From Dysidea avara (taxonomy: Eukaryota > Porifera > Demospongiae > Dictyoceratida > Dysideidae): a stretch of DNA of 64,000 nt. Where the stretch lies: NCBI RefSeq assembly GCF_963678975.1, contig NC_089280.1, positions 15,598,780 to 15,662,779 of the forward strand, in the 5' to 3' direction. The position numbers and the translations under genes were made by a program. Shown one piece after another: positions 35,001 through 46,400 of this stretch. Each line of letters opens with the position of its first letter. Position 1 is the stretch's first letter. The notes under the pieces are model-generated. The model ran no database searches. It was given only the letters and a program-made list of their open reading frames with translations, and had not been told where the DNA came from.

Positions 35001-37734
35001 CTTAGTTTATAAAACTTATAAAAATTACACTTTTAATTTAATGGATGCACTTGACCAGATCTGTACTACATGCATGGTATGACAAGCTGTCTTGAAGTAA
35101 AAGTGAGGGTGACACTTTTTCAACAGGTTATTTCATCTTGCTTGTTTCATTACTTTTATATTTACACATAATCCTTATATACACAAGTACACAAAAAATT
35201 TAAATTTTCAACTAGAGTAGGGACCATAGCACATCAATAAATAGTGCTGAAACAAGCTGGAGTAGTGCACGATATTAAATCACAGTAAAACAATAAGAAG
35301 TGTTATATCCCTACTGTGCATTTCCATTATGGTATCTTGAGCACAGTAGGGATATTACACTTCTTATTGTTTTACCGTGATTTAATATTGTGCACTACTC
35401 CAACTTGTTTCAGTACTTTTTATCGATGTGCTATGGTCCCTACTCTAGTTGAAAGTTCCAAATTGTTTTGTGTGCTTGTTTGTTAACTTTTTTTGTAAAC
35501 AATTATTATGACTGGTGAATTCATGCATACCGCATCTGAAATGGCGCTGCACGCCTCAGCTATATCAATTATCTTCTGAAAAGTGAAGTATCCATTATGC
35601 TTTGTTGTCAGCCATGTTCAACCCGTTACACAGCATTTCGGATCAAGAACTGTTTGAAAAGCACCTCTGTAATCCATGCATACTGAAAGAAAGAAATGGT
35701 GCCGTGCCCCAGTTATATCAATTATCGTCTGAAAAGTGAAGTATCCATTACGCTTCGTTGTTGGCTATGTTCAACCCGTTACACAGCAGTATGACTCAAG
35801 AACTGTTCAAAAAGCATCTCTGCAATCAAAATAGCCGCTATGAAAATACAGACGATTTCCATTACGAAGGGAAGCCATCACGTGTTACTGCCAAATTGAC
35901 ACTTCTGCTGTCAGCAAAGATGAATGGGACACAAAGGAGGACCCATGAAGAATGTATTGTACGTACTACGGTATACCAAAAAGGCACCTCTCGGACTGAA
36001 GTGACGTCGAACAGTGAAAAAATCAAGCCCGTAGCCTTAGCTGTTATCAAGTTATGCTTGTCTGAAGCATCAGTCAGTCAGTTACTCAGTCAGTAGAAAA
36101 TTCCGCTAAATAACTTTTTTTTAAATTCCGTAGCACCTTGTTAAAAGCATTTCAGGCTTGTTTGGGCTTAGTTTTACCTAACCAATACTGCCTCATCATT
36201 GTCAGGGAAAATTGAGGTTGGTTTTTGGATGATGTTATTTTGTGGGCCACACCTACTCCTTTGTGGTCCCTACTATACAGTACTATCATACTGTATGATA
36301 CTCAAATTCCTATTTTTCTTTTGTACTTGTAAAGTAGGAAAAAAATTGGTGTGCATCCGTAAAAATCTAAAATTTCTTTACATACCGGATTATTGCCTTT
36401 CTAGATGATTTTATTGTTGGAACATACAGTGCCACCTTTCTACCTGGAGTAAACACTGCTTCGGTAGAAATTAGCATAACAAATGATGATGACTTTGAAT
36501 CTACTGAAGAATTTACTGTTTCCATTGACACACATCCCGCATTTGCACCTAGTGGTGTACTGATTGGTGACCCTTCACAAGCTATTGTAGAAATATTGGA
36601 TGATGACGGTGAGCAAATTAGATTTGTCATACTTTTTGTATATGCATGCCATTTCAAGTCACCAAAATCACATTCAGGCTATAAATGGTTTGTACAGTTA
36701 CAGTATAAGGTATACAAACTACAATACAGCAGATAAAAATATACCTATACATGAATGATTAGTAGAATTTGTATATTATATAAGACCATTAAATTACTGT
36801 TATAATTCTGCATGCATTGCTGGTAGCTACACAGAAAAACAATAGTATACCTTCTAAAAATGTTTGTAATAGCTATCCATTTATGTAGCAACATACCAGT
36901 GGTAAGTTAAGCTTGGCAGAAACACATCAAATGCATGTCTTTTTTAGGTGGCCAAACCATTAAAAATGATCCTCATTTCTTCATACCACTACCTAATGGA
37001 GAAAACTTGTGCTATAGTGTGCAAGGACAACCCGACTTTATGTTCAGTTTGATCAAAGACAAGTATGTACAGTTGAATGCTCAGTTTGTGCTGCCTGCCA
37101 GTGATGAGAGCCACACAATTGCCAATGTCTCTACATTTCTCGGTGATCTTGGGCTATTATTAAGATGTCCAGATACTGGTATTACTACAGCTATCCAAGT
37201 GTCTGCAAGAGATCACAGTATCAAAGTGGAAAACGAACATGTTGTTGTTGGGAACAAACCAGTTACAGTAACAATTTCTAACACATCTGTTACTGCTACT
37301 GTGTATGCTGATGTGCAAGACAAATTGAAGGATGAATCTGCTTGGCTTTACATCAACTCAGTCATTGGATTTGGAATGAAAGTAAGATTCTATAAGAAAC
37401 ATTTAGACATGATGATTACCAAATGTGATGGATTAACTAGTGAAGCAGATGGGTTGATAGGTAAGTGTATGTACATGTATTCATACAAATTGAGTATTAC
37501 ACTTGTTCATAAATAGGACAATTTATGAAGAAAATAATTGAAATTGATGAAAACTACAAAATAATGAAGATAGCAAATCACAAGCCAATAGCAGTAGTGA
37601 AGGGTCCAGCGTGGCACTTCTTAGGAACTGATGACCAGTGTTGGTATGGAGTATCCACTGATAAACAGGGGACTGGAGTGATAGAAGGCACTTATTTAGA
37701 TTATGTGGTAGAAGATCTCCTTCCAGGGTTTTAA
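32078..37734 (+). CDS. Secreted protein, 2 x Calx-beta plus ITIH_C-like domain (gene 2)
   Basis: Exons 32078-32141, 33143-33286, 33774-33971, 34816-34959, 36405-36608, 36948-37460 and 37517-37734. Each has exactly the length of its gene 1 counterpart (64, 144, 198, 144, 204, 513 and 218), giving 494 residues with all introns in phase 1. Same order: signal peptide (MKFIITLCAVAIILC), Calx-beta 1, Calx-beta 2, ITIH_C-like end. By direct comparison, amino-acid differences from gene 1 are 12/48 and 13/66 in the first Calx-beta exons, 5/48 and 4/68 in the second, and 2/170 and 1/72 in the ITIH_C exons. Introns 1 and 4 carry transposon insertions absent from gene 1. No break was seen, so both copies look functional. 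The falling divergence suggests partial homogenisation. Confidence 0.9.
32228..32854. mobile_element. hAT-type MITE in intron 1 of Calx-beta gene 2
   Basis: The 627-bp element has ends CAGAGATGGGGTAAC and (reversed) CAGAGTTGGGGAAGTTAC, and a perfect 8-bp duplication GCTCTAGA at 32220-32227 and 32855-32862. The GTAACGCGTTACG-type subterminal sequence is known from hAT-like elements in many animals. Inside is a 23-bp tandem unit (GTAACGAGTAACTCTACAGC...) in three copies at about 32398-32470. It is absent from gene 1, so it postdates the duplication. Confidence 0.85.
34285..34680. mobile_element. Degraded MITE in intron 3 of Calx-beta gene 2
   Basis: Counterpart of 28207-28531: the left tip is reduced to TTGGATCCAGAC and the right end reads CTGCACCTG before TTCACATCC. 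It has about 70 bp of additional sequence near its right end. Confidence 0.65.
35206..35454. mobile_element. Nearly perfect fold-back element in gene 2 intron 4
   Basis: Arms 35206-35319 and 35341-35454 are inverted repeats of about 114 bp with only a few mismatches, around a 21-base loop. The tips read TTTCAACTAGAGTAGGGACC. A transcript would form a very long hairpin. It is absent from gene 1, so it arrived after duplication. Confidence 0.85.
35490..36200 (+). repeat. Dispersed repeat copy with internal duplication
   Basis: Same family as 360-1000. It starts near ATTATGACTGGTGAAT and ends in CAGTCAGTCAGTTACTCAG. A segment of about 155 bp (TATATCAATTATCTTCTG to GAACTGTT) is tandemly repeated (about 35557-35680 and 35710-35830). 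The open frame at 35758-36096 is part of the repeat; its product (FNPLHSSMTQELFKKHLC, GTQRRTHEE) has no domain I know. It lies in intron 4 of Calx-beta gene 2 and is missing from gene 1. Confidence 0.6.
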
Positions 37735-38389
37735 TGAGACCACTAATAGTAATAATTATCATTGCCTTTTAAAATTAATGTGCAGTTTTTGTATTTACAT
37801 TATATATGTGATTTCTGTGTTGGATTTTGCAAGACTAGCTACATACGAATATATATATATGCTATGGCTCAACTTTTATCCTGTGACTGGTTGTAAAACT
37901 GCTCAACCTGAAGTAAAAATGGGAGTGTCTGTAAAAATCTCTCAACACTCTAATATGCTGAGTATGTGCATTGTAATGATAGCTGTTCCAGTGATTATCC
38001 AAATACATCTGCACACAATGCAGTTTCCGGTTTGACAACACAATGAAGGATTTTAAGGAACACATTAAGAAGTTTGACTTGATGAGAAATGCATTTATGC
38101 AAATGCCCATGACTGAATTAGAGATAACATGTCCACTAGCAAGTATATTTGCAGGTGTAAGCTACTTCCCTTGTTTCACTTATTATTATTAATTTATTTA
38201 TAATTGCTCTGTCATACAATGACAATTCTGCATTTTGGATTCGATTTTTACTTAATTGAATCCGAAAATTCTAAAATTTTCCGTTTAACAACTTGTGCAC
38301 ACATGTAGTTGACTTTAATTCTGTGGAACAGCTTGCCACTTTTTATAACTTAAAGTTTCTACTTAAGTTATCAAAGTTGCACTATCTTT

Positions 38390-38590
38390 GAACAATGTCA
38401 CAAGACATTCTTATTTAGAATTCCTCACCTATGCAATGCCCTGCCAATTATTAATCTTGATCAGTCAATGGACACCATCAAAAGACAGCTGAAATATTTC
38501 ATGCTCAATCACTTTCTGATCAATTTTGATCCTAATAATTCATGCAGTCTACATTTTCTATGTCTATGTTCAAGATGCTGATCCTGGTCT
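38390..38590 (+). pseudogene. LINE C-terminal fragment (plus strand)
   Basis: An open segment containing KTFLFRIPHLCNALPII, DTIKRQLKYF and a HFLCLCSRC end, the familiar C-terminal tail after the reverse transcriptase in CR1/Jockey-like LINEs (compare 'FFNRIPRLWNALP'). Only about 60 residues survive. It meets the minus-strand LINE at about 38590 end to end. Confidence 0.7.
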
Positions 38591-38594
38591 TGTG

Positions 38595-40005
38595 TTTCAA
38601 TTTCCGAGCTTTAGCAAAGTAGAGTTGTTCCAGAGGAAAAGACAATGTAATTGTTAATGTTGAAATTGACAGTTGGAGTATTCAAGGATTTGATGAAGAA
38701 TAGTTTATCAGAAATCTCATATTGATGCATAAGTGGTAAAAGTTTCAGTGAGTTTGATTAGTCCCTGTCGATACTCACTGGTAAAGTCATTCAGAATACA
38801 AATTATTTGGTTGCACATCGCTGAATTCTCTCAAGACTATTGATATCAGTAATGAGATAAGGCCGCCACAAATAGGAGAACAGTAATTTAAAACAGGTCA
38901 AACTAATGATAGGTAGAACTTGTCATTGATTACTAATGCATGTGATGATTTAAAAATACGATGGATGATACCTAAAGTTTTATGCACTTTGGATGAGATG
39001 CAAATGTAATGATTTCTCCATGCACGAGAGATTATTATTAGAAATGGTGATTCCAAGGTCCTGTGACTGTCTACCTTAGGTTACCGGCGGTGTTCATTGT
39101 GCACTTGAAAGATAAGTGTACACATCACAGTTTAGTAGGACTAAAGGATAAACAATATGTAAAAAATCCAACCAAAAAGCTAGCTGATTGATGTCTCTCT
39201 GTGGTGCCAGTTGGTCTAAATGACTCATTACTTTCATAAAGCATTTTTTGGTGTCGTTGGCAAATATGAATAATTTACTCAGAATATTGAAATGGAAAAT
39301 GTCATTGATGTAGGTAAAAATAATGGAGGACCAAGAATGTTGCTCTGAGGGACACCGAATACAACAGGTAACAGCTCTGAAAAGTGATTGCTTATAGTTA
39401 CAAATTGATGCCAACTTGACAAATACAAAACCCAGGACCAGAGTTTTCCAGTGATACCACAAGGCCATAATTTGACTAGATGTTAGTTGTGGGGATACTG
39501 AGTCAAAGGCTTTGCATATTATAGCTATATCAAAATAGATGGTGTCAATTTGAGTGGTACTAGAGAAAAGGTTAACGTTGTTGGTAAAAAGTAAAAGTTG
39601 CTTGGGTAAAGTAGAGCAGTCTTGAAGAGAAAGCCAAATTGAGCATTGCTAGGTTTTGTCAGTGAAACAATTTTGTTGCAGATTTGGTTGCAAGACCTCT
39701 GATGCATTGCTTAGTACTGATAAAGAAGATGATATGGTAATATTTGATAGAGTTCCAGTTTCCAGATTTAAAGATGGGTACTACAGTATCTTGTGAATTT
39801 TCCAGGAGTCAGGAATTGTAGCTACCATATTTTGAAAGACATTGAGCAGAGATGGTAAAGAGGTATAGACAGAACGGTGGAACAAGATTGTAGTATGATA
39901 GGTGATCATAGGTCCAATATAGTCAGCTCCCACAGATTTCTTTGGGTCACTGAAGAGTGGTAAAGTATTTTTGAAGTTGAGCAATGCCAGCTAGTTATCA
40001 AATTT
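38595..40005 (-). pseudogene. Decayed CR1/Jockey-like LINE reverse transcriptase (minus strand)
   Basis: Minus-strand pieces in order: VPDSWKIHKI-type entry to the RT; CNYKQSLFRAV; then HSWSSIIFTYINDI, the 'GPLLFLIYINDI' motif; LFIFANDTK, the 'FADDT' catalytic motif with an N in place of the first D; INQLAFW; then the post-RT region YLWRPYLITDINSLERIQR and LLPLMHQYEISD. Several stops and frameshifts interrupt it. The C-terminal tail is not in the same orientation but appears reversed at 38390-38590, so either two copies meet tail to tail or the 3' end has been inverted. Confidence 0.75.
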
Positions 40006-40149
40006 AAAAGTTTTTGCAGATTTGCAAACAATTCCAAATATATTGAGGTAACATTTCAAGAATATTTTCGTTGTTAACTAACTCCCAAAACTTCGAAATC
40101 AGCAAAAGTTGCTCCCTCGAAATAGTTAGACTACTTATGGCTATGCTGG

Positions 40150-40235
40150 GTGGCAAGCCTAATCTCGCATTGCCAGACCAATACACGCCAGGCGCTTATC
40201 AATATTCTGCAAAGAGCCAAGAACAGTCATTTTGT
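40150..40235. repeat. Fragment with GCCTAATCTCGCATTGCCAG end
   Basis: Resembles the inverted ends of the 9942-10779 element (GCCTAGTCT-CG-GGCCAGACC) and is followed by a CAGGCGCTTATCAATAT segment. A remnant end of that dispersed family, between two LINE fragments. Confidence 0.4.
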
Positions 40236-42960
40236 AAGAACCCTTGGAAATTTTCTCAGTCCATTTGTAGACCACCTCAAAAGGTAGATCTTGCTTTCTC
40301 AGATCAGAGTTTCCAATACTTCAAATCTACAACTTCTACACCAACTAGATATGATGGCTTCCCTGACTGGATTCAAGATGTGCGGTCAATTTCTAATCAT
40401 GACTTTGACTTCCATCTGAAGAAACTACCCAGTTGTCATTTATTCTTGGCCACCTTATACTCCAAGATACTGTTGCACTCCCACTCTGCTTGATCCCCAG
40501 TGTTGGTGCCAAGAGAAAAATATATTACTTTATAAGAAAGGGGACCCAACCTCTCCCTAAAACTTCCATCCCATTACACTGACCTTGGTCTTTGGGAAAC
40601 TCTTTCATCGAATTCTGTCTATTCATTTAGAGAAGTTTGCTTTGAACAACAAATTGTTAAACCCCTCACTTCAGAAGGGTTTTCTCTACAGAGTGAATGG
40701 TACAATGGAGCATATATTCAGTACTGATTAGCTATTAGATAATGCCAGAATTACTAAGAAAATCCCAATGTTATGTTGTTTCTTGACCTGAAGAATGCTT
40801 TTGAGTCAGTCTGTCATCAATACCCCCTTTGATATTTTGCAGTACATCAAGTTACCTTCTCCTGTTATCTCATACATTACCAGCTGTTATTCAAAATTGT
40901 CAGCATATGTGTCCGGCCACAAAGACATGGAACACTACAGCATTTTCTATACACCGAAGAGTTTTCCAGGTTGATACTTTATCCAGGGGCAGATCTAGGA
41001 TTCAGAAGGGGGGGTGCTAACATAATGGTTGGTTGGCTAAGAAAAGTGATGACTGGTTAATAACTAGCTATAGTGTGCAAAGCACACTCAGAATGCGGAG
41101 CATGCTCTATCTAGGGGGTCTGGGGACACCCCCCACAGAAAATTTTGCAAATTTAGCCTATTCAGTATTACAATTTGGTAATATTTTTGACTGAAAAATG
41201 ATGCCACTTTGTTTAAGTGATTTACAATGCTTGTAAAGCATTGAGTCACCTCAGTGTAATAATGATGAAATGACACCATTATTCTAGAACAGTTATAATA
41301 CTAGCTGTCATATAAGGGCACAGCAGCCAGTAACTAAAAAGATATTCTTTACATAAAGAATAGGAAGGGGAAGGATATGAATATCAGCTATACATGATCA
41401 ATACTTGCCATTAATTTTGTGTTTGAAGTATCTTAATTTAGCAGTACATTAAATTTAGCAATTTTAGAGTTTTGGTTTTTTGCTAATTGATTACATCAAT
41501 TCACGAATTAATAAAATTTAAATGGTGGGTAAATTCATCAATATACAAGATTGTGTATTGCTTGGCTTAAGGTATAGCTAGTGTGCTTTACAGTCTCATG
41601 GCTCAAACTATAATATCCAAACAGTAACAATGAAGAGAGGGCTTGAGAGGGCAAGTATACACTCACCATGCAGTGTATAGAGTACGCATACGTAGAATTT
41701 TCCAGCTAGAGGGTCTGGACTCTGGGGCGATGCTTCCTCTTGAAATTTTGGAATATGGCTATCACAAGATTGAATCTGGAAGCTATTTTTATATTGCACT
41801 GAAAGATTGTGGGTACAAGATGGATGAGTTCAATCGTAAGCAATTCTAGAAAAACAGAACTACACTTTTAAATGCTATTGGATTATAAGGCAATACATAA
41901 TAGTGGATTGTCAAAGACAATACACAGAATTGGATCTTAAGGTCATTGTAGAGATTTAAAATGTACACAAAAATAACTTCAACTTTGTAGTATATATAGT
42001 CACAGACAGTTCTGTTGCTATTTCAATCTGACTTTTTACAACTATATGGCCCCATCACCACATTAATTTTTTACAGCCAGAGTCCAAAGTCACTTACATA
42101 TACAACTAGATTTTGGCCACAACTAACCCCCTTATAACGTGACAGCGCAAATGCTGTGGTATCATTTGAGCTTATAAAGTTGAGCTTCAAGGGGTTTGGG
42201 AGTGCAAACCTGTATGACATTAAATTTTATTAGCTTCAATTGATGCTAGATTCAGATCAGATAAATGCAGCATGGAACTTTGGTGGTAAAGCAAAAACAA
42301 ACAGTTCTCAGATACTACAGCCTTATTAACTGTATACATGCTAAGAAATTGACTGTAATTAAGCATGTCAACCCAAGCATCAAGTTTGTAGCAACAACCG
42401 AGAATATCCACTATAATATTAAACCATTTGACAAAAGTTGTTCTCAGAAAGTGATTATTATATGGCAGATGTTTGGAGCAATGGTAAGATAGCAGTGCAC
42501 AAGTCAAGAAAACACACTGGCAACTTCTTGAAATAACAACAACATTATGATGGATGTTCTATTAGAGTAGTTGACTATTCTATTAGAGTATGTCGATTTT
42601 TAACAGCTTTTAGGTTTAGTCTCACACCAAACGTATAATTTGAACCCCTCTTAGTAAAGATTAGCCATTCTCCCTTCTCTTTCCATCTTTTCATTGCCCA
42701 TGCATATGTATAAGATGCTGCAACATCTAGAAGCTTCCTAGCTTGCACATGGTAAAATTTTGGGTGTTTCAGCAACTCAAGCACCCCCTAAATCTGCCCT
42801 TGCCTTATCACCTTCATTATTCAACTTAACCACTAATCTATTTAGCAAGTTTTTATATGCACCCATAACTGACATTTGCTTCATGGCATTGAAACAAAAC
42901 AAAGATATTCTTACTCACCATTAACAGGCAAAATCTGTTGGTCACTTAGTTATCTCGATT
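40235..42960 (+). pseudogene. Decayed LINE of a second family, split by a transposon
   Basis: Plus-strand remnants: LLYKKGDPTSP, HPITLTLVFGKLFHRILSIH, LEKFALNNKLLNPSLQKGF and FLDLKNAFESVCH (RT motif A, DxKNAF). After the transposon at 40984-42802 comes LSPSLFNLTTNLFSKF ('PLSPLLFNL' motif), continuing to about 42960. The 'KKGD...FRPI.LT...GK.FH' wording differs from the minus-strand LINE next door and resembles LINEs with a restriction-like endonuclease. Frameshifts and stops are present; the 5' and 3' ends are missing. Confidence 0.7.
40984..42802. mobile_element. 1.8-kb non-autonomous transposon inserted in a LINE
   Basis: The left end CAGGGGCAGATCTAGG and right end CCTAAATCTGCCCTTG are inverted repeats. 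The flanks share TTATC (CTTTATC before, CCTTATC after), the duplicated target within the LINE's LSPSLF region. The interior includes the GGGGGTCTGGGGAC / AAAATTTT block shared, inverted, with 13040-13090 and 13345-13380, so it contains a relative of the 12308 element. Two TTCTATTAGAG motifs lie near the right end (42557 and 42578). Frames at 41643-41849 and 42784-42575 are not recognisable proteins. Confidence 0.75.
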
Positions 42961-43443
42961 TGAGCCTTGTTTCATTGTTTACTGAAGTGATTAAAACGTG
43001 CATAAAATTATTTCTGTAGTACACAATTTTTACCCAATGTATTTCAATGCGGTCTTTCTCAAAAACAGAATTATGCAAACCAGTCAGGTTTTCGCTCAGT
43101 GGGTCAATTTATCTATGCATGAAAATCATAATTGTTCCTGTAAATATAGAGGCACTGCCACAGGAGTGTTCATGAATCACATGCACAGACATTATGAAAG
43201 CTATATAACTTTGCAAAGATATATGGTTTTGATATAGATTAACTCGTATGTTATAATTATAGTGTACTTACACAGCTTATACAATCTAGCAATAATATAT
43301 TTCAGAGGAAAACTAATATTAAATCTAAGGTCATTTAACAGACATAAGAAACTATACACAAAAATAGCAGCTATGTAGCTAATGTAAAAAAAATGTAGAA
43401 AATAATATATACTTACTTAATGCTGTAACAAAAGTCTGTTAAA
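42961..43443. other. No gene seen
   Basis: About 480 bases between the split LINE and the last exon of the minus-strand membrane-protein gene. It would hold that gene's 3' UTR. No obvious polyadenylation signal on the minus strand could be singled out. Confidence 0.4.
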
Positions 43444-46400
43444 TTACAACTGAAGCCATAGTATGTCCAGCACTTTTATTGCAGCTTCAGGAAGCCAAAC
43501 TTCAGCAACAGCTTTAAAGATATCTTTAACATCTACATCCTGAGTATTAACGAGTAGTGGTAAGAGTCGTATACATATTTTCAATATCGAAGTTACAATT
43601 TTTTCTGCAATGTCTTTTGCAATCTGAAAATTTGGAAAAATGTAATCAGCAACTTTTCCTCCACAAAATTTTGCAGCATTATCCAGTATTTTCACAAGAA
43701 CATCTTTGACAATTTCTTTAGCAATACATTCAAAGTTGATAGCTCTACTGTGCAAAATAGCATGTGACAAGGATTCAAGAAAAAATTTTCCAGCAGAATA
43801 TCCTATATTAATTGCTAGTTTACAGCCAGGAAAACGCCATTTAGTTAATTTTCCACCAAAGCAACCTCCACAATCTCCTGCTATATCTATTGCAGTGATT
43901 AAAACCTCTTCAATAGTTATTTCATATAAATGTGATACAGTTAGTTGTAGTCGGTACTTTGTATGAAAGACATGAAGTGGGATTATGCAAACTCGTGATA
44001 AGACCACTAGGATAATCCGGGGGATAGGCTGCACATTTACTGTAACTGTATAAAAACAAAAATACTATGTAGCTGCATATATTATTTGGATAATGGTATG
44101 CACAATATGCTTTGATCTTTGAGGCCTTTAAAATCCTCTAAGAAACTTGCTAGCAGGTCTTAAAATGCCAAATTCTCAGGGACCACTGGTCAAATTGCTG
44201 AATCATGTCATACTAACCATCCAATACATAGAACTACTTAGTAACCATGTATCTAAATACTCACTAAAAACTAAAAAGGTGTACTATATTGTTTTTTTTT
44301 TACATATAGTAATAACCACAATGAAGCAACAAAGTCTAAACTTCAGCAAAAGCCAGCTGGAACAAACAACGGAATCCCAATCACCTATTTACAAAGGTGT
44401 ATTGCACTCCAAAGAACTATTCTATACAGTTTACTTACAGTGCAATCCATTTCACATTACTGATTTCTTTGTGATTTGTCCCATTTTTGCAGTTGCGCAT
44501 GCGTATATGTACTCATGTTCACCATGCCATGTCCGGGATAAAGCAACCAACTGTCAACTTTACTTGTCTCCATTAATGTATAACACTTCCTTTATTATCA
44601 AATAATACTTTTCAGCTGGAAGAACAATTTAACTCGCCTATTATGAAAGGTTACGTTTTGAGCTATTACATAATAAACGTGCACTAGTCAGGGAAAGATC
44701 TGGCTATCCCAGAAATGAAACTTCTATGGGTGTGCCCACTTCAGTACTAGCACATCTTGCTATGAAACACGTTTTACAAATTATAGCTAAAGTTTATTAT
44801 ATGAGTGAGCTATGATGCCATTCCGTCATATGGCAACAGTGGCCATTAATGGGTTAACCAGAAACCAGTCTTACTATATGTTCATGGCACCTTGGCAGCA
44901 TTGGTTAAGCCCAAAAATGCCTTCTTCCAATTGGTTACAATGATATTTAAAATATTAAGTGGAATTTTATACTGACTAGCTTGCTTTCAGACAAGAATAA
45001 CTCAATAATGTAACCTAATCTTGGAAAACCTACCCTTCTGGCACATTGGTCAATTTTCTGTTTTATAGCTTAAATGAGGTACTGGGTGTTTATCTATCTT
45101 GTGTTAAGATTTTAGCTTGCTATCTTTAAGCATTCCTGAGATATGGCTGATTTTTTGTCCTGTACATTACAATCATTTTGTTTACAAATAATTTCATTCC
45201 TACCATCTAAAATACTTTAAAAGAGATTAGTGATAGTTTAATGTGAAGTATTCTTGGTAATTTTTGCAGGCATGTACCATTGTCTGAGACTTTCCATTCC
45301 AGCACCTGAACTAATCACTCAGTTTGTAAGTTTTCAGTGTCCTAATGTGAAATCACTACATGGTCTGATATAATCATCCACATCTCCTAGAAAAAGAAAC
45401 TGTGGGTGAAAAACTTCACAGCAAGAAGGTTTAATAGTTGCTTTATCCAAATGTGCAAAAAAAAAAAAATTTTTTTAAATTATTGACATTTTCATTTGAG
45501 ATTTTCCAAAAGTTTTACTTGTGCCCAAAAGGTCGGTTTTCCAAGATCCGGTCACATAATGGGTAATGCTACACTGACCAGTGACGTAACCAGCCAATAT
45601 TTGATGGTTGGGCATAACATCAACTTAACTACACACACAAGAAACATGCTCATTTTCATGTGAGACATTATCAAAGAATAATATGAAAAGTGTATGGACA
45701 CAAAGCCTACAGCTACCTGTGCTATAGTGTAAACAAATGCTGCTTACATGCATGGAAACATTTACTAGCTATAAGCTATTCCATTAAACTTGTAGGGCAG
45801 GCATCCACCAATTATTGCCGTAGCCGAGCATCACGTGACATCAAACTGCTGAACCAACAGTATACACTGTTCATTACATACATACTACAATCAACTGGCA
45901 GTGTAGCTTACAGACCAACCACCACAGTGATGTGCAAAGCTTTTTCAAGTAAACGCCACATGGCCCCAGATGAAGGCTGGGGCATTAATTTATGAACTAT
46001 AATGGGTCTTATCATAAACATCAGCATGTAAGAAAGCTTCATCCCAGAGTTATAGCAGCCAATGTACATTTTGCATGACCATGCCAAACTATGGTGAGCG
46101 TAGTTCACCATAGTTTGGCATGGTAGACGTTCATCGCATATTTTGGCAGGTTTTGGTCACAACCCACGATCGATTCTATTGTGACATATGGTGATGCATT
46201 TTCATGATATCTCTAGGACTTGTCCATTTACATTAACAAGCGTAACAGTAACATTACCTTCTCCCACCCATCATTGAAGTATGTCTATAAAAGCAATCCA
46301 GTGGTAGAATTTGCGTTGACTGGGATGATTGACCACTTAGCACAGTGCGGGCTATCAGCCTACACCGGCTAGGGTGATTAGTCATACTGGCGAGAGTGCC

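Larger units (their letters stand above)
31365..38095 (+). repeat. Tandem gene-duplication unit 2
   Basis: Second copy of the unit at 25851-31230, longer because of later insertions (32228-32854 and about 35190-36300). Upstream of the gene it also has a small TTTTGTATGGCTTCG tandem triplication (about 31923-31965) that is single in unit 1. Confidence 0.85.

Noticed and set aside
35758-36096. 112-codon open frame as a possible host gene
   Set aside because: It lies wholly in a dispersed repeat found at other places in the window, in an intron of a plus-strand gene, and shows no known domain.
26643-37734. Idea that both Calx-beta genes are one long gene with repeated exons
   Set aside because: Each has its own signal-peptide exon, conserved promoter block, stop codon and 3' flank, so they are two tandem genes.
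44147-44605. 152-codon plus-strand open frame opposite the membrane-protein gene intron
   Set aside because: No recognisable features, no splice context, and AT-rich composition that yields long frames by chance.
45690-45995. 101-codon plus-strand open frame
   Set aside because: No domain, and it lies in a repeat-rich intron of the minus-strand gene; treated as chance.
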